Source: Alkalitalea saponilacus (GTDB lineage: Bacteria > Bacteroidota > Bacteroidia > Bacteroidales > Marinilabiliaceae). Taken from it: a DNA stretch of 64,000 nt. The notes under the pieces are model-generated. The model saw only the letters and a list, made by a program, of their open reading frames with translations. It did not search any database and was not told the origin of the DNA. The stretch spans positions 186,001 through 250,000 of the forward strand of contig NZ_FUYV01000001.1 of assembly GCF_900168165.1 (NCBI RefSeq). Direction: 5' to 3'. Each line of letters starts with the position of its first letter. The first letter of the stretch is position 1. Positions 38,040-48,014 of this stretch are shown here, piece by piece. A program made the translations under genes and the position numbers.

Positions 38040-40637
38040 ATGAAAAACTTACTATCCATTACAATTTGCTTGCTATGTTCATTAGCAATTTCAGCGCAGC
38101 AATACCCTTTTCAGGATCCAAGTTTAAGTTCGGAAGAACGCGCGCGGGATCTAATTTCCCGTTTAACCGTTGAAGAGAAGGCTGCTTTGCTATGCGATCA
38201 GTCAGATCCCATCCCCCGATTAGGGATTAAGAGGTTTAATTGGTGGAGCGAAGCGTTACACGGTTACGCCAGCAACGATAGCGTTACGGTTTTCCCCCAG
38301 CCCATAGGGATGGCCGCATCATTTAATGATGAATTGGTGTTTCAGATTTTTGATGCGACATCAGATGAAGCGCGAGCTAAATATCATCAGGCCATGCGTC
38401 GTGGCGAAGAGAATCGCAGATTTTTAAGTTTGTCTGTTTGGACGCCCAATGTAAATATTTTTCGTGATCCTCGCTGGGGACGGGGTCAGGAGACCTATGG
38501 CGAAGACCCATTTCTGATGTCAAATATGGGCGTACAAGTTGTAAAAGGTCTACAGGGTCCCGAAGATGCCCGCTATCGCAAACTTTTAGCATGTGCCAAA
38601 CACTATGCAGTACACTCAGGGCCTGAGTGGAGCCGTCACGAATTAAATGTTACCCATGTTTGTCCGCGAGAGTTTTACGAAACCTACATGCCTGCTTTTA
38701 AAGCATTGGTTCAGGATGCCGATGTGCGACAAGTGATGTGTGCATATCAGCGTCTTGAAGATGAGCCTTGTTGTAGTAACACAAGACTTTTGCAACGAAT
38801 TCTTCGTGAAGAATGGGGGTTTGAACATTTGGTCGTGGCCGATTGTGGTGCCATCACAGATTTTTATACAACACATAATGTTTCATCAAGCCGTGAACAT
38901 GCTGCTGCAAGAGCTCTGTTGGGGGGTACCGATCTGGAATGTATCTGGGACAATTATCACTACAAAGATTTACCCAAGGCTTTGGAAATGGACCTGATTA
39001 CAGAGGAAGACATAGACATTAGTTTGATGCGCGTGTTAATTGGACGTTTTGATCTGGGTGATATGGATGATGATTCAATTGTGCCCTGGGCTCAAATTCC
39101 CGAAACGATTCTTAATAATGAGCGCCACCGCCAACTCACATATGAAATGGCTCAGCAAACCATGACGCTGCTTTACAATCCTAACGGTGTTTTGCCTTTG
39201 GACAAAACAACCATCCAAAGAATTGCAGTTATTGGCCCTAATGCTGATGATGAAGAGATGCTTTGGGGAAACTATAACGGAACACCCATAAATACCATCA
39301 CAATTCTTGACGGTATTAAATCTAAATTACCTAACGCAGAAATTTATTACGAAAAAGGTGTCGATCTGGTTGATGATCAGGTAACCATTAGCTACTTTCC
39401 TTTAACATCAATTGATGGTAGTTCAGGTTTTAAAGCGACATACTGGAATCATCCAAATTTTGAGGGTGAGCCTGTTGCTGTTCGTCAAATGGCTAATTCC
39501 ATCAGACAAACGGCAGCCGGACAGCATGAATTTGCTCCCGGAGTATGGCTTGAGGAGTTTTCGGCAGTATATGAAACAACTTTTACCCCAACGGTTTCTG
39601 AAGAGATTGTATTTAAGGGTGGAGCAACCGGATTTTTTGAACTGAGTGTAAATGACGAAGTCCTGGAAAGCTATACCAATTGGAGAACATTATCAACCAG
39701 AATCCCATTCAAGGTAGAAGTCGGTGAAACCTACCACATAAAGATAAGGTATGCACACAGAGAAAACTGGCAAGCCAATATCGAATTCGATTTTGGAAGA
39801 GAAGAGGACGTGGATTACGCAGCTCTGGTAAAGAGGCTTGAAGGATTTGATACTGTAATTTTCGTGGGAGGTCTTTCCGGTCATTTAGAGGGAGAAGAGA
39901 TGCCGGTTTCTTATCCCGGGTTTAAAGGCGGAGATCGTACCGATATTGAATTACCTGCTGTACAAAGGAATGCTTTGAGAGCTCTGAGAGATGCAGGCAA
40001 AACTGTCGTTTTTGTTAATTGTTCTGGTTCAGCAATTGCTTTTGAGCCTGAATTGGAAACCACCGACGCTATTCTTCAGGCTTGGTATGGTGGAGAAAAA
40101 GGAGGTTTGGCTGTGGCCGATGTCTTATTTGGAGACTTTAACCCATCCGGGAAGCTTCCTGTAACTTTTTATGCAAATTCAGATAATCTGGGTGATATTG
40201 AAGATTACTCCATGCAGGGCCGTACCTACCGATATACCACAGAGGCGCTATTCCCATTTGGATTTGGTCTAAGCTATACCAATTTCGAAATTGGAAAAGC
40301 TAAGCTTAGCAGATCTAAATTAAGTGGAGATCAAACCACAACGATTACCATACCGGTAAAAAATGCCGGCCACCGCGATGGTACAGAAATAGTACAGGTG
40401 TATATTCGGAAAGTTGGAGACGTAAACGGCCCGTTAAAAACGTTGAGGGGTTACCAGAGAGTAGATATTCCGGCAGGAAAAAAACGTCAGGCAAAAATTG
40501 AATTGTCGCAATCTTCATTTGAATTTTACGATTGGGAGCAACAAAAAATAACTGTAACTCCCGGTGAATATGTGGTTTATTATGGAAATAGCTCACATGA
40601 ATCAGATCTGAAAAAAGCAACCGTTACAATTAAATAA
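38040..40637 (+). CDS. GH3 beta-xylosidase-type enzyme with PA14 insert
   Basis: 865 aa with a signal peptide (about 1-19). GH3 barrel from about 30; nucleophile Asp268 in LVVADCGAITDF, the form usual in xylan 1,4-beta-xylosidases rather than the SDW of many glucosidases. The substrate loop FNWWSEALHGYA is also xylosidase-like. The alpha/beta sandwich is interrupted by a PA14 domain (about 455-590), and a fibronectin-III-like domain ends the protein. It should release xylose from xylo-oligosaccharides in the periplasm. The GH10 at 40674 follows after 36 bases. Confidence 0.92.
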   Translation: MKNLLSITICLLCSLAISAQQYPFQDPSLSSEERARDLISRLTVEEKAALLCDQSDPIPRLGIKRFNWWSEALHGYASNDSVTVFPQPIGMAASFNDELVFQIFDATSDEARAKYHQAMRRGEENRRFLSLSVWTPNVNIFRDPRWGRGQETYGEDPFLMSNMGVQVVKGLQGPEDARYRKLLACAKHYAVHSGPEWSRHELNVTHVCPREFYETYMPAFKALVQDADVRQVMCAYQRLEDEPCCSNTRLLQRILREEWGFEHLVVADCGAITDFYTTHNVSSSREHAAARALLGGTDLECIWDNYHYKDLPKALEMDLITEEDIDISLMRVLIGRFDLGDMDDDSIVPWAQIPETILNNERHRQLTYEMAQQTMTLLYNPNGVLPLDKTTIQRIAVIGPNADDEEMLWGNYNGTPINTITILDGIKSKLPNAEIYYEKGVDLVDDQVTISYFPLTSIDGSSGFKATYWNHPNFEGEPVAVRQMANSIRQTAAGQHEFAPGVWLEEFSAVYETTFTPTVSEEIVFKGGATGFFELSVNDEVLESYTNWRTLSTRIPFKVEVGETYHIKIRYAHRENWQANIEFDFGREEDVDYAALVKRLEGFDTVIFVGGLSGHLEGEEMPVSYPGFKGGDRTDIELPAVQRNALRALRDAGKTVVFVNCSGSAIAFEPELETTDAILQAWYGGEKGGLAVADVLFGDFNPSGKLPVTFYANSDNLGDIEDYSMQGRTYRYTTEALFPFGFGLSYTNFEIGKAKLSRSKLSGDQTTTITIPVKNAGHRDGTEIVQVYIRKVGDVNGPLKTLRGYQRVDIPAGKKRQAKIELSQSSFEFYDWEQQKITVTPGEYVVYYGNSSHESDLKKATVTIK

Positions 40638-40673
40638 TTAATCAGCCTAATTTTTATCCATCCAATCTATTCT

Positions 40674-42983
40674 ATGAAATCAATTAATATACTGCTATGT
40701 ATGCTTATTGGAATATCTATTTTTCCAATAAGCGTACAAGCTCAAAACTATACCAGTTGGTATAACAATGCGCAAGAGCGTATCGAGGAGCTTCGTATGG
40801 ACTCCTATGGCATACAAATATTCGATAGAAACGGAGAGCCTTACACGGGCGAAGTCGCTATTCGAATGCAGAAACATGAATTCCCATTTGGCATTGCCTT
40901 TGATTTCTCCCAAGGAGCTCAAAGCATGGGCAATGTTTTTTCCACAAATAATGTTGTACAGGCCGAAAAAGATGCCGAAATCTACCGGACTGAACGATGG
41001 GGTGGCTATATAGCCTATGCCATCCCGGTTGAAGCTGGAAAAGATTATGAAGTCACCCTTAAGTTCGCTGAAATATTTCATGGAGGAAATAATGCCCGCA
41101 TATTTAATGTGCGGGTTGATGGGGAACTCTTTTTGGAAAATTTTGATACTCATGCAGTGGCCGGAGGTAGAGATATTGCTGTAGATAGGAGTCTGGTGGT
41201 TACATCTTCCGGGAATCAAATTCTTATTGAATTTGAAGCTGTAGTGGATAATGTAGCTATAAAAGGGATTGTTGTTGAAGAAGTTGATGGTGATTTTACT
41301 TTAAGGATTAATTGTGGGGGATCTGCATTAACAACAGCTGATGGCAATGAATATGTTGCAGAGGCTGGGTTTTTCGATCCTGACGCCAATACAGTCGCAT
41401 CCAACGATGACTGGAGAAAAGCCACGATGTATAAATATTTTAACGCCGGTGTTACCGAAAACTCTTTTAAATGGAGTGGTGTTCAGTCACAGCCCGGTCC
41501 GCCCAATTATACCGTATTTGAAAATGCCGTTAGATGGGCTCAAAAAGTTGGTTGGGAGCTGAGAGGACATGCATTGATTTGGGGTGGTAACGATAACCAT
41601 TCAACCCCTAATTGGGTGAGGAGTTTGCCAACTCCAGATGATATTTATGAAGCTTGTAAAGAGAGGGTTCTTCGGGATGTTGAACGTTATAGAGGGATTA
41701 TTAAAGAATATGACGTAGTGAATGAGCCACTTACCGGTCATGCTGATTGGTTAAGAAATGAAGTAGGAGACCGTATTATATGGGACAGCTTTAAATGGGC
41801 ACGTTCAGTAGATCCTGATGCCGAACTTTATATAAATGATTATAATGTGGAGTACAATTGGGGTCAGGCCGAAGAATACCGGGATTTGATCTTTGAAATG
41901 TTAAATCAAGGTGCACCGGTTACAGGTGTAGGAATGCAGGCTCATTTCTGGGATTGTTGCAGGCCAGGGATTAATGAGTTGGTACGTAACATTAATATTG
42001 TTGCTGAACCAGGCTTGCCAATTAAACTGACTGAGTATGATTTCGGCGGAAATCTTACGCAGGCTGAGCAAGCTGCTGATTATATCATGGTTCTTACAAT
42101 TGCTTTTTCTCACCCTTCTATTGTAGGATTATATCATTGGTCACTCAGAGACGGATGGGCCTGGCGTGAAAATTCAGGCTTCTTTGATAGAGATGGAAGA
42201 CCAAAGCTGGCTGCCGATACCTTACTTTATTATACTAAAACTAAGTGGGCAACTAATTTCGATGCAGTAATGCCGGCCAATGAACCTTTAACTTTTAATG
42301 CATTCCATGGTAACTACACCGTGGAAGCAGAATTTGACGGGGTGGTTAAAGTGTTCGAGGTTCCTTTGCTGAAGGCAAATGCCGATGCGGTTTTTGTATT
42401 AAATGAGGAAGATGCAGTAGTTAAGGGGCCACAATTCTTGGAGACAGAACTTGTTGGGAGAAATTCTGTGAGGCTGTTATTCGATAAGCCCATTGATGGT
42501 AATTCGTTGCGAGGCAGTAATTACAGATTTTTCTCGTCAGGTAATATAGGTGTTGAAGCGGCGAATGTTGATCCTGATAACGGGAATGCAGTCATTCTCT
42601 CTTTGAGTTCAAATGTTTCTTCGGGACAATATATCTCTGTATCTTATTTCCCTGGTTCGCTTAGAGCTTTGGATGGCAGTGTTGCTAATGCATTTGGGCC
42701 TGAGGAGATTGCTAATAAGGCATCATCCGTTGGCACGACCAACATCGAGCAAAGTAGGGTTCGAATATATCCCAACCCGGCAACAAATAATCTAAATATA
42801 GCATACGAATCATCACCATTTAGAATAAGCATTTTTAATAGCATGGGCGTACTTGTTTATTCTGGCACCTCTGCAAATGAGTCCTATAGTTTAGATGTAG
42901 GTGGTTTTGCAAGAGGGATGTACGTTATTCAGTTAACTGATCAAAATAACCAAATAAGAGTTGAAAAGTTCTTGTTGAAGTAA
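40674..42983 (+). CDS. GH10 xylanase with internal malectin-like insert and T9SS sorting domain
   Basis: 769 aa with a signal peptide (about 1-23). GH10 begins at about 30-75 (RMQKHEFPFGIAFD), is interrupted by a malectin-like module (about 95-235) and resumes at ATMYKYFNAGVTENSFKWSG (251-270). Acid/base Glu351 in YDVVNEPLTGH; nucleophile Glu454 in KLTEYDFGG. In the insert the malectin motifs RTERWGG (105-111), KFAEIF (130-135) and IKGIVVEE (196-203) come before RINCGG (211-216), which is normally the first strand, so the module looks circularly permuted. Residues about 575-680 are a further beta domain. VRIYPNPATNN ... RVEKFLLK is a T9SS type A tail. Extracellular endo-xylanase; last gene of the block, terminator at 42996. 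Confidence 0.92.
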   Translation: MKSINILLCMLIGISIFPISVQAQNYTSWYNNAQERIEELRMDSYGIQIFDRNGEPYTGEVAIRMQKHEFPFGIAFDFSQGAQSMGNVFSTNNVVQAEKDAEIYRTERWGGYIAYAIPVEAGKDYEVTLKFAEIFHGGNNARIFNVRVDGELFLENFDTHAVAGGRDIAVDRSLVVTSSGNQILIEFEAVVDNVAIKGIVVEEVDGDFTLRINCGGSALTTADGNEYVAEAGFFDPDANTVASNDDWRKATMYKYFNAGVTENSFKWSGVQSQPGPPNYTVFENAVRWAQKVGWELRGHALIWGGNDNHSTPNWVRSLPTPDDIYEACKERVLRDVERYRGIIKEYDVVNEPLTGHADWLRNEVGDRIIWDSFKWARSVDPDAELYINDYNVEYNWGQAEEYRDLIFEMLNQGAPVTGVGMQAHFWDCCRPGINELVRNINIVAEPGLPIKLTEYDFGGNLTQAEQAADYIMVLTIAFSHPSIVGLYHWSLRDGWAWRENSGFFDRDGRPKLAADTLLYYTKTKWATNFDAVMPANEPLTFNAFHGNYTVEAEFDGVVKVFEVPLLKANADAVFVLNEEDAVVKGPQFLETELVGRNSVRLLFDKPIDGNSLRGSNYRFFSSGNIGVEAANVDPDNGNAVILSLSSNVSSGQYISVSYFPGSLRALDGSVANAFGPEEIANKASSVGTTNIEQSRVRIYPNPATNNLNIAYESSPFRISIFNSMGVLVYSGTSANESYSLDVGGFARGMYVIQLTDQNNQIRVEKFLLK

Positions 42984-42995
42984 TATTAATTTTAG

Positions 42996-43033
42996 AAAAA
43001 TAGTAAGGAATTGTAAAATTCCTTACTATTTTT
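42996..43033 (+). terminator. Rho-independent terminator after GH10-malectin
   Basis: Perfect 17-bp stem (42996-43012 with 43017-43033), loop GTAA, and a T run on the second arm. It ends the long block that starts at 22965. Confidence 0.9.
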
Positions 43034-43263
43034 TTATCTACATATTACTGTTTCTTTTAAAACTGGAAAATAAAATAGTTTTAAACCCTGCATTGATTAT
43101 TACTTCCGGTTATCAAATCATAGCCCTAAGTTTTTTTGATTATCTCAAAAAAATGTTTTGGAATTATTTGCTGCATTTACGAGCCATGAGAGACTGTTCT
43201 TTGATAGGAGTATGACTATTATGGTGAGTCCCATGTGGCCATTGAATTATAAATCATAGACAC

Positions 43264-45648
43264 ATGAAAAAAATAGAACTTCTTCTGATTAATATCATCA
43301 TATTGATCTCTTTTTACACCGCTCAAGCACAAGAAAAATTGTATTATAATACATTCCCCTTGTCTGACGTTAAACTGTTGGATGGGAAATTTAAAAATGC
43401 CCGTGATCTTAATGTCGAAGTACTTTTGCAATATGATGTTGATAGGTTACTTGCACCCTACCGTAAAGAAGCCGGTTTACCCGAGAAAGCTCCAAGCTAT
43501 CCCAACTGGGATGGGCTGGATGGGCATGTTGCCGGCCATTATTTAACAGCCATGGCCTTAAATTATGCTGCTACAGGCCATCAGGAATCTAAAAGAAGGT
43601 TGGAATATATGCTTTCCGAGCTTAAAAAATGTCAGGAGGCAAATGCCATCAATAATCCTGAGTGGGGAGTAGGTTATTTGGGTGGTTTTCCAAACAGCGA
43701 AGCACTTTGGTCAGGGTTCAAAATTGGTGATTTCAGAGTTTACAACTCTTCATGGGCTCCTTTTTATAACTTGCATAAGATGTATGCAGGTCTCAGAGAC
43801 GCCTGGCTGTATTGTGGTTACGAGGAGGCGAAATCCATGTTTTTGGAATTTTGCAATTGGGGAATAGAGATTGCTTCCGGACTAGATGACCAACAAATGC
43901 AACATATGCTCGATGAGGAGCATGGGGGAATGAATGAAATCTTTGCAGATGCTTATCAAATCTCCGGCGACAAGAAATATCTGGATGCTGCAAAACGATA
44001 TTCACATAGGATGTTTTTGGAGCCATTGTCGCAGGGAATTGATAATTTAGATAACAAACATGCCAACACCCAGATTCCGAAGTTCATTGGATTTTCACGC
44101 ATTGCGGAGTTAAGTGGCGATGATCAATACAACAAAGCTGGGAGATTCTCATGGGAAACCATTACTGAAAATCGGTCGCTTGCATTTGGAGGCAATAGCC
44201 GCAGGGAGCACTTCCCAAGTGTAAACGCGTGCAGCGATTTTATCAGAGATGTTGATGGCCCTGAATCGTGCAACTCATATAATATGTTAAGGTTGACCGA
44301 AGTTTTATTCAGGCAACAACCTTCAGCTCACTATGCCGATTACTTTGAAAGAACACTCTTCAATCATATTCTTTCTACTCAGCATCCGGAGCATGGAGGA
44401 TATGTTTATTTCACAACAGCGCGACCCCGTCATTACAGAGTCTATTCAGCACCAAATGAGGCCATGTGGTGTTGCGTAGGCACTGGAATGGAAAACCATG
44501 CAAAATATAATCAATTTATATACACACATTCTGGAGACTCTTTGTTCCTTAATCTTTTTATTGCCTCAGAACTCAATTGGAAAGACCGGAACATTAATCT
44601 TAAACAGGAAACTAAGTTCCCTTTCGAAGAACAGACAAAACTGACTATAACAAATGGCTCTTCAAAATTTAACTTAATGATACGTTACCCGGGATGGGTC
44701 AAAGAGGGAGAATTACGAGTTTCTGTTAATGGTAAAGAGGTTAAATATTCAGCGCTTCCTTCATCTTATATAAGCATTAAGAGGAAATGGGAAAAGGGAG
44801 ATGTGGTGGAGGTCAGCATGCCAATGCACAGCAGTATTGAACATTTACCTAACGTGCCGGACTATATAGCTTTCATGCACGGTCCAGTGTTGTTAGGCGC
44901 TGAAACTGGCACAGATGACTTGAGGGGGCTTATAGCAGACGATGGTCGTTGGAGTCAGTATCCTGGAGGGAGATTGTTGCCCATAAATGAAGCACCCATC
45001 CTGATTGAAGACGACATTGAGAATATCGCCGATAAATTGAGCCCTCTTGACGAAGAACCTCTAAACTTTACGCTCAATTTGGAGATGATAAATCCAGTAG
45101 ATATTCAGTTGAAACCATTTTTCCAAATTCATGATGCAAGATATATGATGTACTGGCTGGCTCTAACAAGTGACGGATATCAGGCCTACATGGATTCATT
45201 AACAAATTTGGAAAATGCAAGGATTGCTCTAGAAAGTCGAACAATTGATTTTGTTGCGACAGGTGAGCAACAGCCCGAAACAGACCATGTTCTCAAATAT
45301 GAGAATTCAAGTACAGGGAATCATTTTGATGAGTTTTATCGAGATGCACGGGGCAATGGCTTTTTCAGCTATCAAATGAAAACCAATTCTGAGACTGATT
45401 TAAGTCTGATTGTTAGATACTGGGGCGCTGAGTGGGGAGGACGAAAATTTGAGATATACATTGATGACGAGAAACTGGTAAGTGAAGACAATACAGGACG
45501 ATGGAATCAATCTGTTTTTCATGATGTGGAGTATGCAATTCCTGATTCAATGGTTGAGGGAAAAGAAAGCATAAGGGTAAAATTTCAATCAATACAAGGA
45601 AATACAGCCGGGGCTGTTTATTTTATCCGATTGGTAAAGCAAGAGTGA
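43264..45648 (+). CDS. GH146-type beta-L-arabinofuranosidase with extra C-terminal domain
   Basis: 794 aa with a signal peptide (about 1-22). DUF1680 (alpha/alpha)6 barrel opening with LSDVKLLDGKFKNARDLN and DGLDGHVAGHYLTAMAL. Metal/catalytic residues Glu334 and Cys336 in GPESCNSYNML, and Cys403-Cys404 in MWCCVGTGMENHAKY, the GH146 form seen in BT0349-like enzymes. The last about 130 residues form a separate beta-sandwich (resembling DUF6805). It removes terminal beta-L-arabinofuranose. It begins a new transcription unit after the terminator at 42996 and is followed by about 400 non-coding bases. Confidence 0.9.
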   Translation: MKKIELLLINIIILISFYTAQAQEKLYYNTFPLSDVKLLDGKFKNARDLNVEVLLQYDVDRLLAPYRKEAGLPEKAPSYPNWDGLDGHVAGHYLTAMALNYAATGHQESKRRLEYMLSELKKCQEANAINNPEWGVGYLGGFPNSEALWSGFKIGDFRVYNSSWAPFYNLHKMYAGLRDAWLYCGYEEAKSMFLEFCNWGIEIASGLDDQQMQHMLDEEHGGMNEIFADAYQISGDKKYLDAAKRYSHRMFLEPLSQGIDNLDNKHANTQIPKFIGFSRIAELSGDDQYNKAGRFSWETITENRSLAFGGNSRREHFPSVNACSDFIRDVDGPESCNSYNMLRLTEVLFRQQPSAHYADYFERTLFNHILSTQHPEHGGYVYFTTARPRHYRVYSAPNEAMWCCVGTGMENHAKYNQFIYTHSGDSLFLNLFIASELNWKDRNINLKQETKFPFEEQTKLTITNGSSKFNLMIRYPGWVKEGELRVSVNGKEVKYSALPSSYISIKRKWEKGDVVEVSMPMHSSIEHLPNVPDYIAFMHGPVLLGAETGTDDLRGLIADDGRWSQYPGGRLLPINEAPILIEDDIENIADKLSPLDEEPLNFTLNLEMINPVDIQLKPFFQIHDARYMMYWLALTSDGYQAYMDSLTNLENARIALESRTIDFVATGEQQPETDHVLKYENSSTGNHFDEFYRDARGNGFFSYQMKTNSETDLSLIVRYWGAEWGGRKFEIYIDDEKLVSEDNTGRWNQSVFHDVEYAIPDSMVEGKESIRVKFQSIQGNTAGAVYFIRLVKQE

Positions 45649-46049
45649 GGGATAGTTAAATGATTTATTATACTTGAAAGCTCTTGCTGTTCCAATCTGC
45701 TCGTAGATGGCTGTGCTTAGAGGGAGTCAATGACAATTTTTCTAGGATTGGTAACGGCAGAGAAATATTAAGAGTTATAATATACTCTGGTCGGGTAAAA
45801 AGTTGGAATTTCATGCTCGCTCTTAATTGAGAGATTTTGATTTAAAGATTTAGTGCAATTACTGATTTACATAGTTCAGGCAATAACGAAATATCTGAGA
45901 TTTTAACTTAATTATCTAAATCTAAAAATCCGGCGTTTTAATTTTAATTATATTTAAAAATTGAAATTATGGTAAGTTCCTAGTAGAGTTAACATTATTA
46001 ATCGGCGAAGTTTTTGTAAATATATATTAAAACTAAATAGTTGTTTATT
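45649..46049. other. Spacer upstream of the second GH97 gene
   Basis: About 400 AT-rich bases without a gene. It probably contains the promoter for the GH97-GH43 pair, but no consensus element or terminator hairpin was recognised. Confidence 0.5.
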
Positions 46050-47996
46050 ATGAGATTTCATTTTTCTATTTTAACGTCAGTCTGTTTGATGTTATTTTCA
46101 TCAGCAATTATGGCCCAACAAGTGGCAAGCGTAAGCAGTCCTAGCGGAAAGCTTCAGGTTTCCATTCTAGTCGAGAATAATCAGGCAATGTATTCTGTAG
46201 AATACAATGGCAATACAATGCTTGAAAAATCCCCATTGGGGTTATTGACGAATGAGGGCGATTTTCGAACAAACATGAGCTATGTTGGCTCTGAGGAAGG
46301 AGTTGTGGAAAAAGAGTATACGCAGGATAGAATTAAGCACTCCTTCATTAAATATCATGCTAATACCTTGCGCTCAACCTTTACAAATGGCGATGGCAAG
46401 GAGATTTCAATCCTTTTCCAGGTAAGCAATAATGATATTGCGTTTCGTTATGAGCTCCCAATGTGGGGAGATACAAGAGCATGTGTTGTTGAGGAGGAAG
46501 CAACAGGATTCAGATTTCCATCCTCTACTAGAAGTTACCTTTCTCACATGATGCGACCAATGGAAGCATTTGCTCGTACATCTCCCAGTTATGAGAGTGG
46601 GTATGAAGCGGATTATCCCATCCAAAGAAACCAATCTTCAGAGGGTTATGTTTATCCTGGATTGTTTAATGTTGAAAACAATGGATGGGTGCTTATTTCT
46701 GAAACCGGAGTACGTAGTTTATATAATGCATCGCATTTAAGTAAATACACCGATGGCGTATTTACCGTTGATTATCCAAATCCTGCACAGAACAACGGTT
46801 TTGGTAGCTCAGGAGCACAGTTAGGGCTGCCTGGAGTAACTCCATGGAGAACAATCACTGTTGGTGAAACACTTGCTCCCATCGTTGAAACAACCATTAT
46901 GTGGGATGTTGTTGAGCCGCTTTACAAGCCTTCAATCGATTATCAATTTGGACGTAGCACATGGAGCTGGATTATTTGGCAGGATCCTAGTATGAACTAC
47001 GAAGATCAGGTGAAATATATTGATTTGGCTGAGGCACTTGATTTTGAATTCATCCTGATTGATGCATGGTGGGACGAAAGAATCGGGTACGACAGAATGG
47101 AAGAGTTGGTAAGATATGCTCGTTCGAAAAATGTTGGGGTTTTTCTATGGTATAACTCCAATGGCTCTTTTAATGATGCCTTCCAAACTCCTATCAATAA
47201 GATGAACACGTCTATTGAGAGAAAGAAAGAAATGAAGTGGTTGCAGGAGGTTGGTGTAAAAGGAATTAAAGTAGATTTTCTGGGTGGTGACAAACAGGAA
47301 ACAATGAGACTATACGAGGACATTATGTCCGATGCCAACGATTATGGTTTAATGGTTAATTTTCATGGTGCTACATTGCCACGTGGGTGGGAAAGAATGT
47401 TCCCCAATTTTGTAGGTAGCGAAGCTGTTTTGGCTTCCGAGATGCTGGTTTTTGTGCAGGATACCCGCGAAAAGGAGGCATTTTATGCCACCTTACACCC
47501 ATTCATTCGTAACTCGGTGGCCAGCATGGAGTTTGGTGGAGTTGTTCTTAATAAATACTTAAATCGTGGAAACCAGGAAGGTCAAAAGCGTTTAACTACT
47601 GATATTTTCCAGCTTGCCACAGGAATTCTATTCCAAAATCCTGTTCAGTTTTTTGCACTTACACCAAATAATTTAACCGATGCTCCGGATTTCGCAATTG
47701 AATTTATGCGAAATATTCCTGTGTTGTGGGACGAAACCAGGTACATTGCCGGAACTCCCGGTAAATATAGCGTAATTGCTCGTCGAAATGGTCAGGATTG
47801 GTATATTGCGGGTGTCAATGCTGAAACAGCAGCCAAAAGGATAACCATTGATTTGCCTATGATGGCAGGACAAACGGTAACCATGTATAACGACAAAAGA
47901 GATGGGACACCTTTTATGGAAACAACCAGAGTTCCTGCCAATGGTCGTTTTACAGTAACCATTCAACCAAACGGTGGCTTTGTATTAACCAAGTAA
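46050..47996 (+). CDS. GH97 glycosidase, second copy
   Basis: 648 aa from the ATG at 46050, preferred over the TTG nine bases upstream because the signal peptide then starts normally (MRFHFSILTSVCLMLFSSAI). GH97 fold; Asp409 in KGIKVDFLGGDK marks the retaining branch, with a probable acid/base Glu in FVGSEAVLASEM. It keeps NFHGATLPRGWERMFPN, matching the equivalent NFHGSVVPRGWARTYP of the GH97 at 33399. Sequence differences around the active site suggest another substrate, for example alpha-galactose versus beta-L-arabinopyranose. GH43-CBM6 follows after 18 bases. Confidence 0.9.
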   Translation: MRFHFSILTSVCLMLFSSAIMAQQVASVSSPSGKLQVSILVENNQAMYSVEYNGNTMLEKSPLGLLTNEGDFRTNMSYVGSEEGVVEKEYTQDRIKHSFIKYHANTLRSTFTNGDGKEISILFQVSNNDIAFRYELPMWGDTRACVVEEEATGFRFPSSTRSYLSHMMRPMEAFARTSPSYESGYEADYPIQRNQSSEGYVYPGLFNVENNGWVLISETGVRSLYNASHLSKYTDGVFTVDYPNPAQNNGFGSSGAQLGLPGVTPWRTITVGETLAPIVETTIMWDVVEPLYKPSIDYQFGRSTWSWIIWQDPSMNYEDQVKYIDLAEALDFEFILIDAWWDERIGYDRMEELVRYARSKNVGVFLWYNSNGSFNDAFQTPINKMNTSIERKKEMKWLQEVGVKGIKVDFLGGDKQETMRLYEDIMSDANDYGLMVNFHGATLPRGWERMFPNFVGSEAVLASEMLVFVQDTREKEAFYATLHPFIRNSVASMEFGGVVLNKYLNRGNQEGQKRLTTDIFQLATGILFQNPVQFFALTPNNLTDAPDFAIEFMRNIPVLWDETRYIAGTPGKYSVIARRNGQDWYIAGVNAETAAKRITIDLPMMAGQTVTMYNDKRDGTPFMETTRVPANGRFTVTIQPNGGFVLTK

Positions 47997-48014
47997 AAAA
48001 TAATATAATATAAT

